Below, in pieces: positions 43,218 to 53,213 of a DNA stretch of 64,000 bases. Numbering within the stretch: the stretch's first letter is position 1; each line of letters starts with the position of its first letter. Origin of the DNA: Stemphylium vesicarium (Eukaryota; Ascomycota; Dothideomycetes; Pleosporales; Pleosporaceae); NCBI GenBank assembly GCA_004380135.1, contig QXCR01000036.1, forward strand, positions 1 through 64,000, written 5' to 3'. Under the pieces are notes generated by a model. It was not told the origin of the DNA. It did no database searches and saw only the letters and a program-made list of their open reading frames with translations. The translations under genes and the position numbers were made by a program.

Positions 43218-46200
43218 ATGGTAAATATTACATCAACCCAATCTTGCATCCTGTGTTTACGTGTACTGAATCTTCCATAGTTCTCCAAGGCTTTCAGCTT
43301 CCGGAGAGACTCGGGTAAAAAAGAAAGGCGGCGAGCTTCAGATGATGTCGATCCAGCACAAATCGCAAGCCAGGATGATGAAGTTCGCTCACTGCAGACT
43401 CCTTCGCTACCTCAGATATCTGCCGCTCCGACTGAGGTGATACGGCGAGAAAGTAATCAGGACTCTGGAGCCTTAGGGCTAAACGTCATATATACACCAG
43501 AGAATGGGCACAAAGTCGACATCATCTTCGTCCACGGCCTTGGAGGGAGCAGCCGCATGACATGGTCGAAAGACAGAAACCCAGCCTTGTTTTGGCCACT
43601 GACCTTTTTGCCGCTTGATCCGGACATATGCCAGGCGAGGATCCTCAGCTTTGGTTACAACGCAGATTTCGCAAACGCTGGCAATGTTTGCAACGTCATA
43701 TTGGATTTTGCAAAGAAACTACTCTACGACCTCAAATACTGTACCGATGACCAGAGCAAGAATCTTCATGTTGGCAAAGTACGAGAGTCTTGTCCAAGGC
43801 TCCGAACTGTCCCTAACTTCTATCCAGGTGCCTCTGCTGTTTGTTGTGCATAGTATGGGAGGGCTCATTGTTAAAGAGGCAAGAGCAATGCGAAGTTCTA
43901 GTGCCTTGAGCTCACTTTTATTTAGGCGTACATGCAAGGCCAGAACGATCCAGAATACGAGGATATTGTCAAGGCTATTGCAGCGATCGTCTTCCTTTCT
44001 ACACCACATCGCGGCACCAACCTAGCGAATGTGTTAAACCGCATACTGCAGTCAACTCCGCTTACCAACTCGAAACAATTCATTTCCGAGCTCACGCGGA
44101 ATTCTTCTACGTTGCAAAAGCTTAATGAGCAGTTTCGCCACATTGCACCAAAACTGCAAATAGTGTCTTTCTACGAGACTCAGCCCACTACAATCGGGTT
44201 CAAGAATGCGCGCGTTGTGAGTTACGTCTAATAAAAAGTGAGAAACTCACTCAGCTAACTCGTGAAGATGGTGCTAGAGAGGGACTCGTCGTTGCTCGGC
44301 TATCCAGGCGAAACTTCGAAGCCCTTAGACGCGGATCATCACGGTGTCTGCAAATACTCTTCTCCCAAAGACCCCAGCTACATCACTGTCAGAAACTTCT
44401 TGAAATCGGTGGTCAGCAAAATATCATTGAGTCAGTCTGAGAGGCCAGGAGCGGCGGATCGCAGGCGGTCGCGAGATCTGAAAGCTGTATTGGCAATCGC
44501 AGAATATCCGGATGTTGATTACATCTTCTTTCGCGACCAGTGGGTTCCTGGAACCAACGAATGGATTCTTAGCCATGGAGCCTTCATTGATTGGCTGGAT
44601 GTCCAGAGCTCCCCACAACAAGTACTCTGGTTAAAAGGAGGTCCCGCAACTGGGAAGTCTGTACTCAGCTCGTTCATCATCAACACGCTTTTTGAGGGCG
44701 GCTTCTGCTGCCAGTACTTCTTCATCCGATATGGGGACCGAACAAAGCGGAGCATGAACCTACTTCTACGATCGTTGGCATACCAGGTTGCCCAGCAGAT
44801 CCCGAGCTTCCTACAGAAAATCCTGGAATTGGAAGATGAAGCTATCGATTTTGAAGCCGCTAATCCAAGAACCATATGGGACCGTATCTTCAAATCCATA
44901 CTGTTAAAGCTTCGCGCCCCAAAAGCGCTATATTGGGTCATCGACGGCATCGACGAGGCCGATGACCCCCGGGCCATCCTTAGGCTCATTTCAGACCTCG
45001 CAGCGTCGACCACGTGCATTCGAATCCTCCTGGTCAGCCGGGAGACCACTGAGATCTCTGTCAACTTGGAGAGGCTTCCGAACAACATCGCTTTACAGGC
45101 CATCACCATCGAAGGCCTTGTCGATGATCTCCGCTGTTACATTCGTCGAGAACTGGACTTATCTCGTACAAATGATATCAAAGACAGCATAGTTGAGCGC
45201 ATCCTACGTGGTGCACAGGGAAACTTTCTCGTAAGCTCCATCGGCCCTCTTCAACTACCTTTTGCTGACCTTGTAGTGGGTACGACTTGCCGTAGCGAAG
45301 GTGAACTCTTGCCACACGCATCCCGCCGTCGACCGAGCGCTCAGGGAATTCCCATCTGGCATGGAAGCGATATACGATCGAATGGCTTCTGCGGTCGCTG
45401 AAAACAACTCGCCTTCCGATGCATCTCTGGCGTCTGCCGTTCTCCAATGCGTCACTTGTTCATTCCGTGCGCTGACGATGGCGGAGCTCTTACAAGCACT
45501 GGAGGGCGATATAGCTGAATTGCTGGATATACAAGAGTCAATCAAGAATGTCTGCAGCGGCTTTGTGGTCATTGACAACGGCGGTAACGTCTCAATGGTC
45601 CACCAAACCGCGCGGGAGTATCTGCTTGGCGATGCCGAGAGGCCTATCCATGTGGACCGAAGCCAGGCGCATGAGCAACTTTTCCTAAGTTGCATGCAGT
45701 GTCTCATGTCGAACGGCCTTCGATCCAAGGTCAGCCCAGAGTTACCGGACTTCGTTCGCTATAGCGCAAAGTGGTGGTCTTCTCACCTAGCGTCAGTTTC
45801 ACCCGATAGTGAAGCAGTAGCCAGAGTCATGACCAAGTTCTTGTCAGGCCGTTGGGTATTGACGTGGATACAGATTCTGGCTACCCAACGCCGGCTGCGC
45901 GTACTAGTACAGGCATCAAAGCATCTCGTAGCGTATGCCACCAAAAGGAAACGACGGACTGCCACCGGCATTGGAAAAGCGGAAATTGTTGAGCAAGAAT
46001 TGCTGGAAAGTTGGGCGATAGATCTTACCAAGGTAATTGGAAAGTTTGGTGCAATCCTGAGACGTAATCCCACCTCCATCTACAAGACGATCCCACCCTT
46101 CTGCCCCCACAGCTCCGCCATATATCAGCAGTTTGGAAAGGCAGAACAAAGAGCTCTCATGGTTTCTGGAACTTCAAGACAGGTTTGGGATGACTCCCTG

Positions 46201-48357
46201 GCACGACTTTCTTTCGGTTTCGGCACGTTTGCGTCTTCAATCTCCGCGGCAGGATCTCAAATTGCCGTACTCGCGTCTTCGGGAAATGTTTCTCTCTACG
46301 ACTCTTCAGTCTTCGAAGAGATGCCGGCTAGCCCCATCCTGCATGGCGAACGCGTTTACCGGATGAAACTGAGTACCTCAGGCACACTGCTCGTCACATA
46401 TGGTTACAAGACCACTAAAGTGTGGGAGACCACTACCGGAAAGCGCATGCTGGCTGTACCGAATGTTCCATCGCGACCACGACCGCTTGTCATGCTTTTG
46501 ACAAACAACAATAGCACGCTTCTGGTCGGCTCAGATGACAAGGTATTGCGATCACTGAACCTGAACGAGTCGTCACCATCTTGGCAAATCGTGACCGAGT
46601 TCAACGAAGAAGAGCTCGAGGGACACTTTCTGAACGCCGCAAGTCAGATGACGCTTAGCAGTGATGGTAGCCTTATGGCAGTCGCCTACCGCGGTCACCC
46701 ACTGTCAGCTTGGGAAGTTGACGGGCCATATCATATTGGCCATTGCTGGCGGGCTCGCGAAGAAGTCGCGCGTGGTGAAGTCGTTGAAGCGATGTGGCAC
46801 CCGCATTCTCCAGAAATCCTAGGACTCTATATTGAAGGCGTAGTATTCAAGTGGAATCCTTATGGAGGCGAGCCAGAGGAGCTCAGTACCGGTGCTTCAA
46901 GGCTAGCGATAAGCGGAGACGGGGCTCTCTTTGCGGCAGGCGACGTTCGTGGCAGTGTCAAAGTATATGCGACGAACGACTTCAAACTGCTGTATCAAAT
47001 CGCATCGCAAGACTCTGTTCTCGGTCTTTCGTTCAGTGTGGACCAGCACCGTCTCTACGATGTACGCGGCTACTACGCGAACACATGGGAGCCCACTGCC
47101 CTGGCCCGATATGCTGAAGGTCCTGCAAACGGAACAGATTCGGAAAGCGAGTCTGAACATTATTCGCAATATTCAATCGCGCCTCTGCGTACTGCACAGA
47201 GAATTGACGCCATTACTGCGCTTGCAGCTTCGCCGAAAGGTCGGCTTTACTGTTTCGGTACCGAAGGTGGCCGTGTAAGGTTGATTGTCATGAAAGAAAG
47301 GGAAGGTTTCGACTTACACGTTTCGAAAGGCTTTTTGAGCATCGAGCAGCTCGTCTGGAGCGATGACGGCCGCTATCTATGCTATGCCGATTCGAGCAAG
47401 AAAATCGTTGTTTTCTCGGTAGATACAAGCACATCCAGCCCAGAAGGCATCGCCAAACGGCACTGCGAGTTAATGCTGAAGGCTCAGACAGAAGGCCCCA
47501 TCCAGCAGGTCTTCTTCCACCCGGACTCCAATCATCTTTTCGTGGCTACCTCATCCACTCTCTGCACTGTGTCGATGCACTCAGCTTCTGTGACACGTTC
47601 GGTGTCACTGGCTGGACAGCCACGGAAATGGGTTATACATCCCCAAGATCCTGCGCTTATCCTTGGATTCGTGCCTGAATCGGTCAAGCTGGTGTCTTGG
47701 AGTCTGAAGGATCAAGGCATCTATCCGATCGCGGCCGTACACAATCAAGACGCCCAAGCTGGGCACGACGATACCACAATTACTAACATTGTGGAGCGCA
47801 TTATAACGACCTCTGACAAACGCCACCTGCTAATGCAAATGTCTGGAGGTGGTAACGCGAAGGAGAAGAGGTTCTTATACTTCGCTACATCGTCGTTCTC
47901 TATAAGCAACCTAGAACCGAGCGAAGATCAACATGGCAGTGCAGAGCAGCAAACAATCAATCCGGTATGTCTTCCACAACAAGCTAGTTCCAGGATCAGC
48001 ATTGCGCTCTCTTTCCTTAAGCGAGACCGACTGGTTTTCCTTTCGCGAAACTTTTCCGTCTGCTCATTAGACATCCAAGCCGCCATCGCCGGATCTTCGC
48101 CGAACAAGGTCGCCAATATAGAAAGCTATACAAGTAACAAGGTCATGAGTTTTGCTGGCAATCTGCCCCCACCACGAAAAGAAGAGTCTGCAGCCCATGT
48201 CGCGGCTGAGAAAGGGTTCAACGAGATGTTTTCACTACCGACGGACTGGATCAGTAGAGACCTTCTGGAATTGTGCACGCTCTGGCTCCAGGAGAAATCG
48301 TTCTTGTGTCCGCGGAACGGAGAGGTGGCAGTAGTGAGATGCTCTAGCTTTATCTGA
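43218..48357 (+). CDS. NLR-type STAND protein: alpha/beta hydrolase - NACHT - WD40-like propellers
   Basis: Exons 43218-43220 (ATG only), 43281-43778, 43828-43878, 43926-44216, 44268-45230 and 45277-48357 encode 1,628 residues. An N-terminal lipase-like alpha/beta hydrolase has IIFVHGLGG (about 84-91), the nucleophile elbow VHSMGG (S176) and FLSTPHRG (about 207-214). A NACHT ATPase follows, with Walker A GGPATGKS (405-412) and Walker B YWVIDGIDEADD (about 503-514). A helical region to about 830 includes SMVHQTAREYLLGD. Then come degenerate WD40-type repeats to the end (SSDGSLMAVAYRGHPLSAWE; WSDDGRYLCYADSSKKIVVF). This is the standard plan of fungal NLR proteins. Some of these control non-self recognition and programmed cell death; others have unknown triggers. 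The third intron, 43879-43925, is GC-AG. The start is uncertain: splicing right after ATG is the only path I found that enters FSKAFSFRRDSGKK in frame. Its 3' end is 38 nt from the convergent MFS gene. Confidence 0.88.
43879..43925 (+). other. GC-AG intron in the NLR hydrolase domain
   Basis: The 47-nt intron starts GCAAGA after AAAGAG and ends TTTATTTAG before GCGTACATGCAAGG. Splicing joins GGLIVKE to AYMQGQNDPEYEDIV in frame, as hydrolase-NACHT relatives require. Reading through keeps the frame off by two and meets a stop at 44025. There is no GT donor nearby that works. GC donors normally keep an otherwise strong consensus, which is seen here (GAG|GCAAGA). Confidence 0.8.
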
Positions 48358-48395
48358 TGCCCCGCAAGAGATAGCATAGGCACATATACACCCTT

Positions 48396-50042
48396 TTAAC
48401 GACGTTGAGCCTTTTGTCGCCATGCAGTGCCCTTACAATAGTCGAGTACAAAAAGACATTGCGCGACCACGCACAAGCCTCCCATGAAGGTGAACGTTCC
48501 GCCAACGCCCATGGCATCGAGCATGTGCTGGAGAAACGAAACCGTAACTGCTGCTAGTGAGCAGCGCACGACGTTGCTTGAAGCCTGGGCGACGACCGGC
48601 GTCCGATTGTTTTTGTCCACTAGGAGGGTGTTGTAGACCTGCTTTATCTTCAGCTTTGTAGTTCGATACAAATGACATGGAGTTTCACGGACACTAAAGT
48701 CAAGCTGCATGCAAAACCCTGCTACGAACTGTATGACGAGTGGTATCGCCATTGCCTGCGACATCTTAGATCAACATGACTTGATCGTTTGTCAGTCCTT
48801 GCATACCTTATGGAAATGCAACACCCACCCGTAGGCCACCACTGACGCAACCGTCACTGACATAGGCGCCCAAATAACCTTCAACCGGGCCTTCTCGACA
48901 GGGAATCTGTCCAAGTCATCTCCAGCCACTTTGTCGGTGGGAAGACCTCGTTTGGTGCGTGCATTGCGCCATGCCCCGTCCAGAAGCTTGCCGGACACGA
49001 ACGTGGAGACCGCGCCGCCGATGCCGAAAGGTAGATATATGAGCCCGGCTTGTAGTTGGTTCAGGCTATACACCTCGACGAACAAAGTCGAAAGGGATGC
49101 GTTTATACAGGTGTAAACAATATAGAGGATACCACAGGCCACTATAACGACTGCGTTGTCTTTCCGGCCAAGTATAGTAAGGCACTTGAAAGGGTTAGGC
49201 ATCTGCCAATGCCACATCTTTCCCACATCTCCAGACTGCCAGTGTCGCATGATAAGCGGAGGTGGTAATAAATGCTTCATCGGACGCGTCGATCCATTAC
49301 CCACTATATCGCGGGAAGTCTCCGGCAAGAAGAGTACCACGGCCATGAGACAGGTACCAGAAACGATGCACAGGAACCAGAAGATCCAAGGCCATCCAGC
49401 AGCAGACGCGAGACTGCCTCCAAGCACGGGACCGATACTCGGCGCTGTTGTCACACTGGTCACTGTTTAGCGAGCCACCAGCTCAACCATGTGAAGTGAG
49501 GCGCACGCGAAAGATACCAATGCAGCGAACGAGCCTCGCTCGGCGGGCGAAGCAACGTCTACAACTACGCCGTACGCTATCGAGAATGTACCTAGTGGGT
49601 ATCAGTACAACACCTCGTAGTACCACATACATCCGAACAAACCCGAAATAGCTAAAGCTTGTAATGCGCGCAGCCCCAACAGAGCTCCGTAACTCCGTGT
49701 CAAAGCAATAGCTAGATTGGCTACAAAGTATAACGTCAACGTAACCACATATACCGGTCGTCGGCCTATCATCTCCGCTGCATCCGCAACCAGCATCGGC
49801 GCGACTGTCGCAACTGCCATGTACGTGGTCACTGTGAGATCTATCTTATTCACCGACACGTCTAAGTCTCTAGATAGCGTCGGGATGGCGGGGAAGTAGA
49901 TGAAACTGCTTAGGGTCGAGAACCAGGCTGCGAAGGAGACGAGGGCGACGATGAGCCACTTTTCCGCTTGAGTGAAGACGGAATATGGGAGGGCGGCTTC
50001 GGTGGCGGAGTCGTGGTGGTTAATACTCTTGCCGGTCGACAT
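48396..50042 (-). CDS. MFS drug:H+ antiporter (DHA1, Aqr1/Qdr/Dtr1-like)
   Basis: Exons 50042-49643, 49591-49507, 49455-48807, 48755-48693 and 48638-48396 encode 479 residues, about 12 membrane helices. All four introns are 51-54 nt. The first uses donor GTTTGT, which restores the family motif ISGTFSIAYGVVVDVASPAE. Other DHA1 marks are ADAAEMIGRRPVYVVTL (motif A loop), APSIGPVLGG (motif C, helix 5), DFSVYNTLLVD and FLQHMLDAMGVGGTFTFMGG near the end. Such proteins export weak acids, drugs or metabolites from the cell using the proton gradient. The substrate is unknown. A 2OG oxygenase gene lies immediately upstream on the same strand, but fungal neighbours are not operons, so a link is only suggestive. 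Confidence 0.9.
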
Positions 50043-50285
50043 GCTGGGCGGGTGTGTGGCAGAGGAGAGACGGCATATGCTCGGAAGTTTAGTTTTGGTT
50101 GATGGATGAGGCTGAGGAACGCATGGGTTGTGACGTAGTGAGGTAACACGGCATGGGTTGTGCCCCTCGCTTTGATTTGCTGCCAATTATCTGCGAGGGC
50201 GTGCTCACAACCACAATGACCAAGGGTATCAATGCTCTCTATCCATTATTGCTTTGCTAGATACCCGGGATAAGCTGCGCCCTTT

Positions 50286-51827
50286 TCAATTTGTACTATC
50301 CACATCATACTCAACATCTGTCCTGATCACATACTTGGCGCCCTCAACCACGCCCGTACCCTCATGTAGCAACGCACCCTGTGCTTCTCCATGTGGAAAG
50401 ACTGCCACGCTACCCATGATCGGTTTGACAGGGTACGCATTGATAACGCCCTCCTTAACACTCGGGATGAAGAACGTTGTCTCTCCGCCCTTGAACTCGT
50501 CGTTGAGGTATATGAGGAAGGTAAAGAGCGAAGATTGGCGGGCGTCGGATGGCGAGGCATCGTATTGGTATGCGTCTGTCACCGGGTCGATGCCTGAGGG
50601 TGGCCATGCACCATCTGCACGCGTCAGCAAGCTTCGATAGCAGAAGAAACGAGTTAAACTTACCAATGTGGCAGCGGTACTCGGCGCCTGGCACGTATCG
50701 ATATACTCTGAACCGACGGTTAATACCTCGCACTTGCTTGCCTGCTACGCTCTCGGGAACAAAGGATTTCACCCTGGACCAGAGCTTATCGTGGAATGCT
50801 TGATCGACGATCCAGTAGAAGTTGTGTGCGAGCACGCTTGTGTCTTCGCCTTGTGGCCGAATTGGTGCATCCGGTATGAAGTCTATGGTCTCTCCAGCCG
50901 CGATGATGGCTGAACATTCCTCTGGGGACAGAACGTCCTTGATCAGACGGAGGTTGGGCACGATGGGGTGCTTGAAGCATTCCGCTTTCGGTCCCTCGCC
51001 TAGGAGTACAGCGTCATCTTGCGAAGCGTATAGGATAGCGGGATGGAGATTTGGCGGCTTGCGCTGCAGACCCTCGGTAGTCTCGATGATCCGGAAGCGT
51101 TCCTTGAGGTCCGGGGAGCATGATGCGAAGATGGATTTGTCTTCAACACTGCTGCGTACCTGGCGAGTGGGCTTACTGGTACTGCGCAGATCCCAGGTCT
51201 CCTGTAGTGAGATGCCTGAAGCGAGGTCTGCACCATGGGTTGTGACATCGGTTGGCCCAGTGACTCTGAGAATCATATCCAGCACTTGGATGAGCTCGTC
51301 ATTATGAGCGTTCGCGCCGACCACATCGTGGCTTGGTACTTGTACGTGAATACTAAGGCCAGAAACGACATCCAAAGTGCGCACCCAACGGCATAGAGCA
51401 CCTAGTGTTGGTGTCTCTTTCCGGATGCGCATCTCTGCCAGCAGGATAAGAGCATCCCTGTACTTGGAGTCTGTCAATGCCCCCGATATGCGCGCAGTAA
51501 GATTACTGCCATCTGGAGTTTTGCTTAGCTTTAGTCATTCGTACGAGTCCTCTCGGACATACCAGCTGAGTTAAGGCCAGTCGTGCATGCTTGACGGAAG
51601 TCGTACACAGCGGTTCTCAGATCTTTGCATGCTTTGGACTTGATCAAGAGGGGATGCTCTGAAAGTGTCTGCAGGGTCTCCACTGCAACCTCAATCTCTT
51701 CGGATGAGATGATTGAGTGCACACTTGCTGGCTCAAGTGGGTTCGCCTCTTGTGGTGGACTTGGAATGCTATTGGCTTGCTTTTTGACGGCATTTGTGTG
51801 TGCGGTGGTGCGCTTCCGCTTCGCCAT
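50286..51827 (-). CDS. 2-oxoglutarate/Fe(II) oxygenase, prolyl-4-hydroxylase-like
   Basis: Exons 51827-51563, 51512-50664 and 50614-50286 encode 480 residues. Introns are 51513-51562 and 50615-50663. The P4H-type double-stranded beta-helix is C-terminal. The iron ligands are complete: H370 and D372 (YRCHIDGAWPP, with the Asp made by the exon junction) and H455 (LLHEG). K465 in EGAKYVIRTDVEY is the expected 2-oxoglutarate anchor. The first 15 or so residues are basic (MAKRKRTTAHTNAVKK), a possible nuclear or nucleolar signal. Residues about 30-230 form an N-terminal helical region of unknown type, with SLQETWDLRSTSKPTRQ. It hydroxylates a prolyl or other residue in an unknown target. It has no signal peptide, which argues against a collagen-type ER enzyme. 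The gene is divergent from the DUF1993 gene. Confidence 0.85.
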
Positions 51828-52442
51828 TTTGGGCCGTCAACTTGTTGGAGTAATCAGCTTTTTCCCAATGTCGTCCACTTGATGTCCGATGTTGTAGAGT
51901 TCAGCGGACCTCGGGAGGGTCGTCGCTCTCGTTACCTAACGCAGGCTCGTACGACGGCACGTCGGGTGTAGAATTCTGCGGTCCGTGCCACTAGCGGGGA
52001 AAGGTGGGCAGAGAGCTCGCTGTAGTCTGGCGTCTCCTAACACAACGAGATCTACCGTGACTGACACTGGAGATATTACGTAATGCTTATTATTCTCTGG
52101 CCAAGTCTCGCACTATGTATCGTCAATTCAATTGCTTAATGGCATGGGTCCATCTTATCGACGGCCAGATCGCGCATCGCTAGGTATGGGTGGCCGGTTC
52201 AAGTACCTAGGTACGAAGATGTACCTCACTACGCTAATGCTAAGGGCCGAATACCAAAGTACCATGGTAGTACGCCACGGGCTGCGGAGATAAGGACAAA
52301 CAGTGGGTCGGCATGTTCTAGTGGACAGCGTGGAGTCTTCTGGAGGGCGTAAATATTTAGATTGTTCTCTTTGCTTTTAACCCCTCCTACCGTACCCCTC
52401 TCTCTTCACAACTTCAATAACACGCACCTCAACAACTTCAAG
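51828..52442. promoter_or_regulatory. Divergent promoter region, 2OG oxygenase / DUF1993
   Basis: 615 bp between divergent start codons. AATATTTAG at about 52351 is a candidate TATA element for the DUF1993 gene, followed by a C/T-rich and CAA-rich leader up to the ATG at 52443. Confidence 0.45.
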
Positions 52443-53012
52443 ATGTCTACCTCCTACTCATTCTATGATGCTTCCATCCCGGTGATGCGCAACATTGCCA
52501 AAAGCGCCATCAGCTTCCTCACCGTCGCCAAGGAAGAAATCTCCAAGAACAGCAACCTCCCATCCGAGAAGGAGTTGCTTGACGCCAAGATCGGTGACAT
52601 GCTTCCCCTTCGCATGCAGCCCATTCTCATCGCCAAGTTCCAGACTGTTGCTCTCGAGAGCCTCAAGCTGAGCTCGGCCGCGGCACCAGCCATGGACCCC
52701 TCTACCTTCTCGTCCTTCGATGACCTCATCAACTTCTTCAAGCAGATTATTGCTGTCTTCGATGCCGTTGACGAGAAGGCATACAACGAGAGCGCGAAAA
52801 AGTCCGTCGACGTACCTGTTGCTGGCAAGACGCTTACCATGACTGCTCTCCACGACTACACCGACAGCTTTGTCATCCCTAACAGTTACTTCCACCTCAA
52901 CGCTATCTATATGCTGCTGAGGAGCAAGGGCTTCGCCTTGGGCAAGACAACTTACATCGCCGGCTTCATGACCGAGCAGTCACAGAAGGACTGGGCGCCA
53001 TTGAGGGCTTAA
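52443..53012 (+). CDS. DUF1993 family protein
   Basis: Single exon, 189 residues. The ATG at 52443 follows a leader rich in CAACTTCAA. The N-terminus MSTSYSFYDASIPVMRNIAK and the all-helical make-up, with HDYTDSFVIPNSYFHLNAIY and LLRSKGFALGKTTYIAGF near the end, match the DUF1993 (PF09351) family. That family is widespread in fungi and bacteria and is thought to have a DinB-like four-helix fold. Its biochemical role is unknown. Short size, lack of introns and a strong-looking leader suggest a well-expressed cytosolic protein (inference). Confidence 0.88.
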   Translation: MSTSYSFYDASIPVMRNIAKSAISFLTVAKEEISKNSNLPSEKELLDAKIGDMLPLRMQPILIAKFQTVALESLKLSSAAAPAMDPSTFSSFDDLINFFKQIIAVFDAVDEKAYNESAKKSVDVPVAGKTLTMTALHDYTDSFVIPNSYFHLNAIYMLLRSKGFALGKTTYIAGFMTEQSQKDWAPLRA

Positions 53013-53213
53013 ATGCAAAAAGAAAAGTCGGGCGTTGGTTGGATGCTATTGGTCAATGGAATAGAACAGTGTAATGTTGAATAGAGACCTTGCAAAACTC
53101 GAGCAGGTTCAATTCGTCTTCGTTAGGCCAGTACCAAGTCATGATACACCATTGCTGTCAAATTCTCAACGATTGTGTGACCATGCTCTTTCTATTGAAG
53201 GTGTAAATTAGGT

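Noticed and set aside
43161..43220. ATG at 43161 as the NLR start
   Set aside because: Splicing from the GTAAAT donor then reads into a TAA within 12 codons; no other donor gives a frame into the conserved part.
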